A DNA stretch of 42,742 nucleotides from an uncultured Lachnospiraceae bacterium (lineage in GTDB: Bacteria; Bacillota; Clostridia; Lachnospirales; Lachnospiraceae). This document shows, piece after piece, positions 14,843 to 22,575 of the stretch; within the stretch, counting starts at the first letter, position 1, and every line of letters begins with the position of its first letter. Location: contig URRW01000023.1 in assembly GCA_900550285.1 (NCBI GenBank), positions 1-42,742 of the forward strand. The letters are read 5' to 3'. A program made the translations under genes and the position numbers. The notes beneath the pieces are model-generated. The model was given only the letters and a program-made list of their open reading frames with translations, did no database searches and had not been told where the DNA came from.

Positions 14843-16246
14843 ATGAAAAGTATTTTTAAAATATGCAGAAGGTATGTGGTCAGCGCCTGCCTGCTCGTGG
14901 CGGTCGTTGTGCTGATCAATGTGGGCGTGCTGGTGACATGGCTGATCGTTTCTTATATCAATGAGCCGCGGGAGCATATCCGGCAGGGGGGAATGGAACT
15001 TGTGGCACAAGAGCTTTGCCGGCGGGAGGACGGCAGCTTTTTTCTCGGGGAGGCAGGCATCGGGAGGCTTCAGGAAAACGGCTGTGAATTTGCCCTGCTT
15101 TTGGATGCGTCGGGAGATGTGGTGTGGGACTGGCAGAAGCCGGAGGAGATTGCAGGGCATTTTTCGGCGGGGGAGATCGCGGCATTTTCCAAATGGTATC
15201 TGGAAGGGTATCCGGTGGTCGTATGGCGCTATGGGGAGGGGGGACTTTTGGTGTTCGGCTATCCGAAGGAGAGCATTGTGCGGTATAACCTTGCGTATGA
15301 AATGAGCGATCTGGAAAGAGGCTTTGGGTATGTCGGCGTTTTTTTCGTATGCAACGCAGCGCTGATCTTTGGGATGGCGCTTGTGTCGGGATACCGTTTT
15401 TACAGGCAGCTAAAGCCGGTCGGGACGGGGATCGACGCGCTGGCGGAGGGGCGGCCGGCAAAGCTTAAGGAGCAGGGGATCACGCAGTATCTGCGGGTCA
15501 AGATCAATCAGGCGTCGCGGCTTTTGGAGCAGCAGAAAAAAGAGCTGCGCCAGAGGGATACGGCGCGGACGGAGTGGATCGCAGGGGTGTCGCATGACAT
15601 CCGGACGCCGCTTTCTTTGATCGTCGGGGACGCGGATGCGCTGGAACAGGACGAATCGCTTTCTGACGCGGCAAAAAAGAGGGCGGAGCGGATCCGGTCG
15701 CAGAGCTTTGTGATCAGCCGTCTTGTAGAGGATCTGAACCTGACGTCAAAGCTCAGCTACCATATGCAGCCGCTGCGCATGGAGCGGTATATCCCGGCGG
15801 AGTGGATGCGCCGCACGGTGGCGGAAATGCTGAATAACGGGGAAATCCCCGAGGAATATGAGCTGGAGCTGCAGCTGGACGAAGGGCTGGAAAGCGGGGA
15901 AGCCTTTGAGGGGGACACCGGGCTTTTGACCCGCGCCCTCCGGAATCTGATCGGAAACAGCGTGCGGCACAATCCGCAGGGCTGCCGGATCAGCCTTTCG
16001 GGGATCCGGACAGAGGAGGGCTTCTGCGTGTGCGTGGAGGACAGCGGCAGCGGCGTCCCGGAGGCGGTGCGGCGCATCGTGGAGGAGGACGCAGGGGCGG
16101 ACGGCACGGCATATGAAAAAAATGCGGACGGCAGGCCGCATGTGATGGGGCTTTTTGTGGTAAAGCAGATCGCCTGCGCCCATGGAGGACGGCTGTGGTT
16201 TGAAAAGGACGGGCAGCAGGTATGGATGATCCTATGTGAAAAATAA
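14843..16246 (+). CDS. Sensor histidine kinase, peptide-antibiotic type
   Basis: About 467 residues. There are two membrane helices (about 7-33 and 165-190) with a roughly 130-residue extracytoplasmic sensor between. A short HAMP-like linker follows, then the HisKA H-box GVSHDIRTPLSL (phospho-His), an N-box LIGNSVRHNP, a G1 box VEDSGSGVP and a G2 box MGLFVVKQIA. The ATG at 14843 has GGAG 6 nt upstream; an in-frame ATG at 14831 adds four residues and has a weaker RBS. This large-sensor type matches NisK/CprK-like kinases that detect peptides outside the cell. It lies 54 nt after its regulator. Confidence 0.9.
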   Translation: MKSIFKICRRYVVSACLLVAVVVLINVGVLVTWLIVSYINEPREHIRQGGMELVAQELCRREDGSFFLGEAGIGRLQENGCEFALLLDASGDVVWDWQKPEEIAGHFSAGEIAAFSKWYLEGYPVVVWRYGEGGLLVFGYPKESIVRYNLAYEMSDLERGFGYVGVFFVCNAALIFGMALVSGYRFYRQLKPVGTGIDALAEGRPAKLKEQGITQYLRVKINQASRLLEQQKKELRQRDTARTEWIAGVSHDIRTPLSLIVGDADALEQDESLSDAAKKRAERIRSQSFVISRLVEDLNLTSKLSYHMQPLRMERYIPAEWMRRTVAEMLNNGEIPEEYELELQLDEGLESGEAFEGDTGLLTRALRNLIGNSVRHNPQGCRISLSGIRTEEGFCVCVEDSGSGVPEAVRRIVEEDAGADGTAYEKNADGRPHVMGLFVVKQIACAHGGRLWFEKDGQQVWMILCEK

Positions 16247-16338
16247 AAGATGTGCTTTCGGACAGGGCGGGAATGTGATAAGCTTAGAGACAGGAAAAAT
16301 GAGGCAGAAAGGGCCCGCGCAGGGCGGGCGGAAAAGAC

Positions 16339-17694
16339 ATGGACGAAACGGTTAAAATTGCGCTGCCGGAGGCAGTCAGGGACATTATCCATACATTGCA
16401 GGGAGCGGGCTACGAGGCGTGGGCGGTGGGAGGCTGCGTGCGCGACAGCATTCTGGGGAGAGTGCCGGACGATTGGGACATCACGACGTCGGCGCGCCCG
16501 GAGCAGGTAAAGGCGCTTTTTAAAAAGACGGTGGATACCGGGATCCAGCACGGGACGGTAACGGTGCTCTGGCACAGGGAAGGCTATGAGGTAACGACGT
16601 ACCGGATCGACGGGGAATATGAGGATTCCAGACATCCGAAGGAGGTGCAGTTTACGGCGTCTTTGCGGGAAGACCTGCGCCGCAGGGATTTTACGATCAA
16701 TGCGATGGCGTACAATGAGGAAGCCGGGCTGGTGGATATTTTCGGCGGGATCGGGGACATCCGGGCAAAAAAGATCCGGTGCGTGGGCGATCCGATGGAG
16801 CGGTTTTCGGAGGACGCGCTGCGGATGATGCGGGCGGTGCGTTTTTCGGCGCAGCTTGGCTATGAGATTGAAGAAGAAACGGAGGCGGCGATCTGCAGGC
16901 TCAGCCATACGTTGGAAAAAATCAGCGCCGAGCGGATCCGGACAGAGCTTGTAAAGCTTTTAGTAAGCCCCCATCCGGAGCTGATCAGGGCATGCTGGAG
17001 AACCGGGATGACGGCGGTCTTTCTGCCGGAATTTGACCGGATGATGGAAACGGCGCAGAACAACCGGCATCATTGCTACTGCGTCGGGGAGCATACAATC
17101 CGGGCGATGGAGGCGGCAGAGCCGGTCAAAACGCTGCGGCTGGCGCTTTTGTTTCATGATATGGGAAAGCCGGAGGCAAAGACGACGGACGCAGACGGGA
17201 CGGATCATTTTTACGGGCACGAGTTAAAGAGCGCGGATATGGCGCGTGCCGTGATGCGTCGGCTGAAATTTGACAACGACACGACCGGCAGGGTGGTGCG
17301 TCTGGTGCGCGCCCATGACGTGAAGATTGAGCCGGGCGAGAAATATATGCGCCGGGCGTTAAACCGTCTGGGGGAGGATCTTTTCCCGGAGCTTTTTGCG
17401 GTAAAAGAGGCGGACATGGCGGCGCAGAGCGATTATCAGCGGGAGGAAAAACGCGAAGCGCTCCTTACGATGCGCCGGGATTATGAGGCGGTGATCGGGA
17501 GCAGGGCGTGCGTTTCCCTGAAAAATCTGGCGGTAAACGGCAGGGATCTGATCGGCGCAGGCTTCGCGCCGGGCAGGGGAATTGGCGAGGTGCTGCAGGC
17601 GCTTCTGGAGGAGGTGCTGGAAGAGCCGGAACGGAATACGAGGGAGTATCTGCTTGGAAGGGCAGAGGAGATGAAGGAAACGGTTATATCGTGA
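16339..17694 (+). CDS. cca: CCA-adding tRNA nucleotidyltransferase
   Basis: A 451-residue class II nucleotidyltransferase. The catalytic head has AVGGCVRDSILG (about 30-41), DDWDITTSARPEQV with the metal-binding DxD, and RRDFTINAMAYN. A C-terminal HD domain has HCYCVGEHTIRAM and LLFHDMGKPEAK. It adds or repairs the CCA end of tRNAs, which is needed because the tRNA genes in this window do not encode it. The HD domain fits the bacterial forms with extra phosphatase activity. It stands alone, upstream of a shared terminator. Confidence 0.93.
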   Translation: MDETVKIALPEAVRDIIHTLQGAGYEAWAVGGCVRDSILGRVPDDWDITTSARPEQVKALFKKTVDTGIQHGTVTVLWHREGYEVTTYRIDGEYEDSRHPKEVQFTASLREDLRRRDFTINAMAYNEEAGLVDIFGGIGDIRAKKIRCVGDPMERFSEDALRMMRAVRFSAQLGYEIEEETEAAICRLSHTLEKISAERIRTELVKLLVSPHPELIRACWRTGMTAVFLPEFDRMMETAQNNRHHCYCVGEHTIRAMEAAEPVKTLRLALLFHDMGKPEAKTTDADGTDHFYGHELKSADMARAVMRRLKFDNDTTGRVVRLVRAHDVKIEPGEKYMRRALNRLGEDLFPELFAVKEADMAAQSDYQREEKREALLTMRRDYEAVIGSRACVSLKNLAVNGRDLIGAGFAPGRGIGEVLQALLEEVLEEPERNTREYLLGRAEEMKETVIS

Positions 17695-17700
17695 ACATGA

Positions 17701-17735
17701 AAAGAGTGGAAGACGCGCTGCTTCCACTCTTTTTC
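17701..17735. terminator. Bidirectional terminator between cca and the AGE-family gene
   Basis: AAAAGAGTGGAAG (17701-17713) pairs with CTTCCACTCTTTT (17722-17734) across an 8-nt loop. There is an A-run on one side and a T-run on the other, so it works for both converging genes. Confidence 0.88.
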
Positions 17736-17750
17736 CGTGTATAAAAATGT

Positions 17751-18995
17751 TTAGTGTACGTTGCCCTTTACAGCCGGAGCGATGGAAAGGCTCGGCGCAT
17801 AGAACGGGATCAATGTTGCCTGAACAGCGTGGTACAGGTCGGATTTGCCCGGCCATACAGTGCCGATCAGGTTGTTGTTGCGGTCGAGCTGGTGGAACCA
17901 GGAGCCGTGTACATGATCCAGCACCTTCTCGTCCAGATACTGCATGAACTCAGCGAAGTCGGCAGCGTATTTCTCTTTGCCTGTCACATGGGCAAGCACT
18001 GCGGAGGTGTTGATCGCCTCAGCCAGCGTCCAGTGCATTCTGTCATGCACGACGGGCTTGCCTTCCCAGTCGGTCGTGTAAGCGATGCCCGGCGCGCCGT
18101 CTGCGTTCCATGCGTCCTCGATCGCGCGGTTGTACAGGTTCTCGCAAACCTCGATGTACTTGGCAGCGCCTTCCTTGTCATCCTTGAAGGTGGAAAGCGT
18201 CCACTGTGCGATCAGGCGGGACCACTCGATGCCGTGGCCGGGAGTTGCGCCGTAAGGTTTGAACTGGTCGTCGGGGCGGTCTTTGTTGCATTCAAGATCG
18301 GCAACCCACTCTTTGGTGAAGTGCTCGGGGATCCGCCAGTTGTTTGCGGAAGCCCAGCCTACCACATGGTCGATGATGCGGCCTGCCCTTACGCGGTACT
18401 TTTCATCGCCTGTCACATCGGCAGCGGCAAGGAACGCCTCTACGGTGTGCATATTTGCGTTTAAGCCTCTGTAGTCGTCCAGAACGGTAAATTCGGTGTT
18501 CCATGTATCGCAGGAAAGTCCCTCTTCCTCATTCCAGAAACGCAGGTCATATAAAGCGAGCGCGTCGTCGAGCAGCTCTTTTGCGCCGGGAACGTCGGCA
18601 AGGACGCCGGAGGAAGCTGCCAGAATAACGAAAGCGTGCGCATAGCACTGCTTGTTCGGAAGGATATTGCCGTCGGCGGTCAGACCTGCGTACCAGCCGC
18701 CGTTTACATCGTCGTGAAGCTCGCCGCGCAGGCCCTTGATCGCCTCAGCCGCCAGCTCCTTGCTGCCGGGATGTCCAAGGAAGGAAGCAATGCTGTAAAC
18801 ATGCGCCATACGGCTTGTGATCCATGTCTCGCGGTTGCGGTCTGTCCAGGGTGTGCCGTCGTCTCCGAGATAGTAGGAGCTTCCTCCGGGAGAGGGGAAT
18901 TTGTGGCCGAAAGAAAACAGCGTCTCGCGTACTTCGGTTAAAAACGCTTCGTTTTCCTTTGTGCCGAGCAGATATTTGTTGTTGATTTCGCTCAT
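17751..18995 (-). CDS. AGE-family aldose-ketose isomerase (YihS-like)
   Basis: A 414-residue (alpha/alpha)6-barrel protein of the N-acylglucosamine 2-epimerase family, the same length as YihS. Likely catalytic histidines are in NANMHTVEAFLAA, PGHGIEWSRL and SDLYHAVQA. Other family marks are RETWITSRMAHVYS and GGWYAGL. YihS-like enzymes interconvert aldoses and ketoses such as mannose/fructose/glucose or sulfoquinovose/sulfofructose. No sulfoglycolysis genes lie nearby, so a mannose-type isomerase is the more cautious reading. It is a single gene with its own promoter and terminator. Codon use is richer in C-ending codons than its neighbours, suggesting high expression. Confidence 0.85.
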   Translation of the reverse strand: MSEINNKYLLGTKENEAFLTEVRETLFSFGHKFPSPGGSSYYLGDDGTPWTDRNRETWITSRMAHVYSIASFLGHPGSKELAAEAIKGLRGELHDDVNGGWYAGLTADGNILPNKQCYAHAFVILAASSGVLADVPGAKELLDDALALYDLRFWNEEEGLSCDTWNTEFTVLDDYRGLNANMHTVEAFLAAADVTGDEKYRVRAGRIIDHVVGWASANNWRIPEHFTKEWVADLECNKDRPDDQFKPYGATPGHGIEWSRLIAQWTLSTFKDDKEGAAKYIEVCENLYNRAIEDAWNADGAPGIAYTTDWEGKPVVHDRMHWTLAEAINTSAVLAHVTGKEKYAADFAEFMQYLDEKVLDHVHGSWFHQLDRNNNLIGTVWPGKSDLYHAVQATLIPFYAPSLSIAPAVKGNVH

Positions 18996-19122
18996 TTGTA
19001 AGTCCTTTCTTCGGCTCAGTGTCAGTGCCGATCTGTATTATCCGGGCGCAGCTGCCTGCATGCTTCCATGCGGTAAAAAATCAGCCGGAATGGGCTGTTT
19101 CCTGCCCCCGAATTCTGCCTTT

Positions 19123-19151
19123 ATTGTATCAGAACAGCGGCGAAAATGAAA
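19123..19151 (-). promoter_or_regulatory. Promoter of the AGE-family gene
   Basis: On the minus strand: TTTCAT, a 17-bp spacer and TACAAT preceded by TGA (extended -10; plus-strand 19123-19128 and 19146-19151). The leader is about 120 nt and no known riboswitch is recognised. Confidence 0.5.
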
Positions 19152-19176
19152 CATTATTTTTGTGAGTTTTGACGGC

Positions 19177-19203
19177 ATAAGTGCCGGACGGCGTTCATAG
19201 GAT
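19177..19203 (+). promoter_or_regulatory. Candidate mother-cell sporulation promoter for the cotS-like gene
   Basis: CATAGGAT (19196-19203) matches the sigma-E/sigma-K -10 pattern CATANNNT, with ATA 16 bp upstream (19177-19179). No good sigma-A promoter is seen. This fits expression in the mother cell during coat assembly, but the match is short. Confidence 0.35.
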
Positions 19204-19234
19204 GGTAGTATCTTAGACACGGGAGGGAACGAAG

Positions 19235-20218
19235 GTGAATGACAGATCAGTAAGCGTACTGGAAAATTATGATTTTGAAGTGATCCGCACTCAGAAAAGC
19301 CGGAATGCGATTTTATGTGAAACGAATAAAGGCTGGATGATCCTGAAAGAATATAAAGGACCGGAATTTCGTCTGGAGCAGATGGAAAGGCTTTTGGATA
19401 CCGTGGAGGGAAACGGGTTTAACGGGGCGGAGAAGCTGATCCGGACGAAGGAGGGGGAGCTTTTTTGCACGGATCAGGATCAGAACCGCTGTATTGTAAA
19501 AACATGGCCGGGCGGCAGGGAATGCAGCCTACGGGACGGTCAGGAGTGCCGTCAGGCGATGCATGCGCTGGCAAAGCTTCACAGGGCGATGAAAAGCCCG
19601 GAGCTTAAGGAAGAATTCGGGCTTCGGGCGGCAGGGCTTTTGGAGGAGTACGAAAAGCGCAACCGCCAGCTGCGCAAGGTGAGACGTTTTTTGCGGGACA
19701 AGGGGCAGAAAACGCCCTTTGAAATTTATCTGCAGCAGAATTTTGACCCGTTTCTGGAAGAGGCGGTACAGGTCACGGAAGAGGTGCGGGCGTATGGGAA
19801 GGTGTTGGATTCGCAGGAGTGCAGTGAGACGGGAAGCTTTTGCCACGGGGACTGCCAGCATCACAACATTTTGTGCGCGGGAACGGTTTTTGTGATCAAT
19901 TTTGAAAAATTCACGCTGGACAGCCAGATGCGAGACCTGTATCTGTTTTTGCGCAAGCTGCTGGAAAAAACGAACTGGTCGGCGCCGCAGGTAAGGGGGC
20001 TTCTGGACGTTTACGGGCGTGAAAATCCGCTGTCTGCGGCGGACTGGCTCCAGCTTTATTACCGGTTTGCGTACCCGGAGAAATTCTGGAAGATCGTCAA
20101 TTTTTACTACAACAGCGGCAAGGCGTGGATACCCGGAAAAAACGCCGAAAAACTGGAACGTCTGATCGCTCAGAAAAGCGTTAAAAAAGCGTTTCTGGAA
20201 CAGACATTTTCCCTGTAA
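19235..20218 (+). CDS. CotS/YutH-family spore coat kinase-like protein
   Basis: A 327-residue protein with an aminoglycoside-phosphotransferase/CotS fold: an N-lobe with GWMILKEYKGPEF (nucleotide lysine), a catalytic-loop HGD in GSFCHGDCQHHNIL and a metal-site position VINFEKF, where the usual aspartate is Asn-Phe-Glu. CotS-family proteins are made in the mother cell and bind the spore coat. The start is GTG at 19235 with GGGAGGGA 7 nt upstream. It is a single gene, divergent from the isomerase. Confidence 0.85.
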   Translation: MNDRSVSVLENYDFEVIRTQKSRNAILCETNKGWMILKEYKGPEFRLEQMERLLDTVEGNGFNGAEKLIRTKEGELFCTDQDQNRCIVKTWPGGRECSLRDGQECRQAMHALAKLHRAMKSPELKEEFGLRAAGLLEEYEKRNRQLRKVRRFLRDKGQKTPFEIYLQQNFDPFLEEAVQVTEEVRAYGKVLDSQECSETGSFCHGDCQHHNILCAGTVFVINFEKFTLDSQMRDLYLFLRKLLEKTNWSAPQVRGLLDVYGRENPLSAADWLQLYYRFAYPEKFWKIVNFYYNSGKAWIPGKNAEKLERLIAQKSVKKAFLEQTFSL

Positions 20219-20221
20219 GTA

Positions 20222-20250
20222 TTGACAAACAAAGGAAGTGCGGGTATAAA
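20222..20250 (+). promoter_or_regulatory. Promoter of the HU gene
   Basis: Perfect TTGACA (20222-20227), a 17-bp spacer and TATAAA (20245-20250). A second TATAAT lies at 20256-20261 but would need a 28-bp spacer. The leader is about 75 nt. Confidence 0.7.
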
Positions 20251-20330
20251 TAGAATATAATGTTCCCGGGGGAGAAGCCTTTCGGACATTTCGAATTCAC
20301 ATTGAGAGATAATTACAGGAGGAGTTCATA

Positions 20331-20603
20331 ATGAACAAAACAGAATTAGTTGCAGCAATCGCTGAACAGGCTGAGATTTCCAAGAAGGATGCGGAAAAGG
20401 CTCTGAAGGCTTTCACGGATGTAGTAGCAGAAGGTTTAAAGAACGGGGATAAGATCCAGCTTGTTGGCTTCGGTACTTTTGAAGTATCCGAGAGAGCGGC
20501 AAGAGAGGGCAGAAACCCCCAGACAGGCGAGTCCATGACGATCGCGGCTTCCAAGACACCTAAGTTCAAAGCCGGCAAAGCATTAAAGGATTTCATCAAC
20601 TAA
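20331..20603 (+). CDS. hup: DNA-binding protein HU
   Basis: A 90-residue HU/IHF protein: MNKTELVAAIAEQAEISKKDAE at the start, GDKIQLVGFGTFEVSERAAREGRNPQTGE forming the DNA-binding arm, and KTPKFKAGKALKD at the end. It is full length with all family marks. It compacts DNA in the nucleoid and bends it without strong sequence preference. RBS AGGAGG. It has a strong promoter and its own terminator and is the first gene of the conserved cluster leading to ftsH. Confidence 0.97.
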   Translation: MNKTELVAAIAEQAEISKKDAEKALKAFTDVVAEGLKNGDKIQLVGFGTFEVSERAAREGRNPQTGESMTIAASKTPKFKAGKALKDFIN

Positions 20604-20624
20604 TAGAGATACCGATAGAACCGG

Positions 20625-20655
20625 GCGGCTGCGTTTTGAACGCGCCGCTCTTTTT
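20625..20655 (+). terminator. Terminator/attenuator after HU
   Basis: GCGGC-T-GCGTT pairs with AACGC-GCCGC across a 3-nt loop, followed by TCTTTTT. It probably stops most HU transcripts before rqcP. Confidence 0.75.
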
Positions 20656-20673
20656 GATTTGATAGGAGACAGT

Positions 20674-20913
20674 ATGAGACTTGACAAATATTTAAAGGTT
20701 TCCCGGCTGATCAAGCGCCGGACGGTGGCAAACGAGGCGTGCGACGCGGGAAGGGTTTTGTTAAACGACAAGGTTGCGAGGGCTTCCGCAGACGTAAAGG
20801 CGGGCGACGTGATCACGATCCAGTTCGGCAATAAGGATGTGAAGGTCGAGGTGCTGACCGTTCAGGAGACTGTCCGCAAGGAAGAAGCCAAAGAGATGTT
20901 CAAATATCTGTAA
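20674..20913 (+). CDS. rqcP: S4-domain RNA-binding protein RqcP (YabO)
   Basis: A 79-residue S4-domain protein: MRLDKYLKVSRLIKRRTVANEA with the RNA-contacting basic helix, then GRVLLNDKVARASADVKAGDVITI. This is the YabO/RqcP family, which binds stalled large ribosomal subunits and helps RqcH add alanine tails in ribosome quality control. The ATG at 20674 has TAGGAG upstream. It keeps the Bacillus gene order (yabO-yabP-yabQ-divIC). Confidence 0.9.
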   Translation: MRLDKYLKVSRLIKRRTVANEACDAGRVLLNDKVARASADVKAGDVITIQFGNKDVKVEVLTVQETVRKEEAKEMFKYL

Positions 20914-20992
20914 AACAAAAAAACAGCATATTCCGGGCAGCGCGCGCGTATCTTATATAAGAAGGCAATGCGTTAAGACAGGAGGGCGCGCG

Positions 20993-21283
20993 ATGGAGGA
21001 ATTAAACGGCAGCAGGGCAAAGCAGCACAGGGTCAGTCTGGCAAACCGCCAGACCTGCGCGGTAAACGGCGTATCGGATGTGCTTTCCTTTGATGTGGGA
21101 GAGGTGCTTTTGGAAACGGAGCAGGGGATGCTGATGATCCGCGGCAGCGACCTGCATGTGAGCCGCCTCACGCTGGAAAAAGGGGAGGTCGATATAGACG
21201 GCAAGATCGACAGCCTTACCTATTCGGAAAATACAGGCATATCCGGGAAAACGGAGTCGCTTTTATCCCGGCTTTTCCGGTAG
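20993..21283 (+). CDS. yabP: Sporulation protein YabP
   Basis: A 96-residue protein: HRVSLANRQTCAVNGVSDVLSFD followed by EVLLETEQGMLMIRGSDLHVSRLTLEKGEVDIDGKIDSLTYSE, the clear YabP signature. YabP is expressed in the mother cell and is needed for later sporulation stages; its biochemical role is not known. RBS GGAGGGCGCGCG, ATG at 20993. YabQ starts 3 nt after its stop, so the two are translationally close. Confidence 0.93.
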   Translation: MEELNGSRAKQHRVSLANRQTCAVNGVSDVLSFDVGEVLLETEQGMLMIRGSDLHVSRLTLEKGEVDIDGKIDSLTYSENTGISGKTESLLSRLFR

Positions 21284-21286
21284 CCG

Positions 21287-21802
21287 ATGAGCAGTCTGAT
21301 CGCGCAGGAAGGGTGGTTCTGGCTGCATTCCATAATGCTGGGAATTGGGATCACATTTGTATACGACGGGCTCAGGATCTGGCGGCGCGTTTTTGAACAC
21401 AGTATGTTCTGGATCTCGGCGGAGGATCTGCTGTACTGGGTGTTTGTGGCGTGCAGCTTTTTTTATCTGCTTTATATGGAAAATAACGGGGCGTTCCGGT
21501 GGTTTTCGGTGTTCGGGGCGGCGGTGGGAATGCTTCTTTACCAAAAGAGCGTAAGCCCGTTGTGGGTGGAGTATATGTCGCGTTTTCTGCGCCGGGTCAG
21601 GGCAGTCGCAGGGGCTGTGCGCAGATTTCTCGGAAAGCCTTTCCGCGCGGCGAAGCGGGCGGGGGAAAAGCATGCGAAAAGACAGGCAAAACGTGCAAAA
21701 AGACTTGTACGGATTTGCAAAAAGCGGTTGACGGTTTGGCTGAAACTGTCTAAAATGTTTTTTAACAAGAGGAAAACACAGCGGGGCAGGGAACATGGTT
21801 AA
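21287..21802 (+). CDS. yabQ: Sporulation membrane protein YabQ
   Basis: A 171-residue protein with three or four membrane segments in the first 90 residues (HSIMLGIGITFVYDGLRI, EDLLYWVFVACSFFYLLY, RWFSVFGAAVGMLLY). A very basic C-terminal tail follows, rich in Arg/Lys (residues about 110-171), likely cytoplasmic. YabQ is needed for spore cortex formation. It overlaps divIC by 8 nt. Confidence 0.9.
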   Translation: MSSLIAQEGWFWLHSIMLGIGITFVYDGLRIWRRVFEHSMFWISAEDLLYWVFVACSFFYLLYMENNGAFRWFSVFGAAVGMLLYQKSVSPLWVEYMSRFLRRVRAVAGAVRRFLGKPFRAAKRAGEKHAKRQAKRAKRLVRICKKRLTVWLKLSKMFFNKRKTQRGREHG

Positions 21803-22106
21803 ACGGAAAATCGTATTTCGCCAGAAGAAGCGGCAGAACCGTTTCAGTATGGTGCTGGTGATGATCGCAGTTCTGATGGTGCTGGTGGTCGTATCGCTGC
21901 GGAGCGTGGATTTAAAGCGCAAGCAGGAGTATTACGGCGCGCAGATCGAGCAGCTCGAGCGCCAGATCGAGGAAGAGACGCAGAGGACGGCGGAAATAGA
22001 AGAATATGAGAAATATACCAAAACGAGGAAGTACGTGGAAGAGGTTGCCAAGGATAAACTCGGGCTGGTATACGAGGGCGAGATTATTTTTAAGCCGGAG
22101 GAATAA
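21795..22106 (+). CDS. divIC: Septum formation protein DivIC/FtsB-like
   Basis: A 103-residue bitopic protein with a short basic cytoplasmic start, one membrane helix (about 17-38, VLVMIAVLMVLVVVSLRSV), a coiled coil (about 45-70, YYGAQIEQLERQIEEE) and a conserved end (YVEEVAKDKLGLVYEGEIIFKPEE). DivIC works with FtsL and DivIB in septal wall synthesis. The overlap with yabQ and the neighbours match the Bacillus order. Confidence 0.93.
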   Translation: MVKRKIVFRQKKRQNRFSMVLVMIAVLMVLVVVSLRSVDLKRKQEYYGAQIEQLERQIEEETQRTAEIEEYEKYTKTRKYVEEVAKDKLGLVYEGEIIFKPEE

Positions 22107-22136
22107 GCGGTTTCCAGAGAGGGAGCCGCTTTTTTT
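22106..22136 (+). terminator. Rho-independent terminator after divIC
   Basis: AGCGGTTTCC (22106-22115) pairs with GGGAGCCGCT (22121-22130) with two G-U pairs, followed by seven Ts. The A of the divIC stop codon is the first base of the stem. Confidence 0.75.
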
Positions 22137-22174
22137 GTTCGGCAGGAAAGAAACTTTCCTGCCGAACAAAAAAA
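22130..22174. repeat. Perfect 21-bp inverted repeat with AAA loop
   Basis: The left arm (22130-22150, ending GGCAGGAAAG) and the right arm (22154-22174, beginning CTTTCCTGCC) are perfectly complementary. It shares its leading T-run with the divIC terminator. Confidence 0.7.
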
Positions 22175-22234
22175 TGCGATTATGCGAATTGTTTTTTAAT
22201 ATTTTTAGAAAATTTTCAGCGGACAGTCTCTGGT

Positions 22235-22267
22235 TTGACAAATCCCGCGCGTCTTATGCGCTATAAT
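22235..22267 (+). promoter_or_regulatory. spoIIE promoter with 21-bp spacer
   Basis: Perfect TTGACA (22235-22240) and perfect TATAAT (22262-22267), but 21 bp apart. The Bacillus spoIIE and spoIIG promoters also have 21-22-bp spacers and need phosphorylated Spo0A. TTTGACA here also resembles the 0A box (TTCGACA) by one change. Transcription would start at about 22274, just before the large palindrome. Confidence 0.6.
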
Positions 22268-22280
22268 GGGGGCAATTCAT

Positions 22281-22555
22281 CTTTCCGGCTGTGTCCGGGC
22301 GGCGAAGGGGGCAGGCAGTGCGGTCTGTGCGGCAGACGACTGGCGAGCGAAGGGGAATTTGCAAAAGATACGGAATTGTCCGGCATTATGTCCGGGACTT
22401 GTCTGAGCACAGCGTCAGCTGGGCGAGTTTGACCGGACATAATGTGTTTCGGACAATTCCGTATCTTTTGATCCAAATTCCCCTTGAGCGAGATTGGAGC
22501 CTGCCGCACAGACCGCACTGCCTGCCCCCTTTGCCATCCGAGCACAGCCGGAAAG
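22281..22555. repeat. Giant imperfect palindrome, family II copy 1 (spoIIE leader)
   Basis: A 275-bp palindrome. The left arm (22281-22395) pairs with the right arm (22433-22555): CTTTCCGGCTGTG with CACAGCCGGAAAG at the ends, a long perfect run around GGGGGCAGGCAGTGCGGTCT, then AAGGGGAATTT, AAAAGATACGGAATTGTCCG and CATTATGTCCGG. The 37-nt centre (22396-22432) begins GACTTGTCTGAGC and ends GGGCGAGTTTGA. It lies between the spoIIE promoter and the spoIIE RBS. It is the same family as 31900-32156, in opposite orientation. Confidence 0.85.
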
Positions 22556-22575
22556 GAGCAAAGAAGGAGGCGGCG

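Noticed and set aside
15757..16908. 383-codon minus-strand open frame opposite the histidine kinase and cca
   Set aside because: Same reason: antisense of two clear genes, with no recognisable motif.
17751..18995. Sulfoquinovose isomerase as a firm call
   Set aside because: YihS-like length and histidines fit, but no other sulfoquinovose genes are near, and mannose isomerases have the same signature.
20256..20261. TATAAT as -10 of the HU gene
   Set aside because: It would need a 28-bp spacer; TATAAA at 20245 gives 17 bp.
22291..22575. Open frame in phase with spoIIE through the palindrome, as if SpoIIE had 95 more residues
   Set aside because: The translation is Arg/Ser/His-rich with no membrane helices or coil. 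It reads an inverted repeat, and a proper RBS stands before the GTG at 22576.
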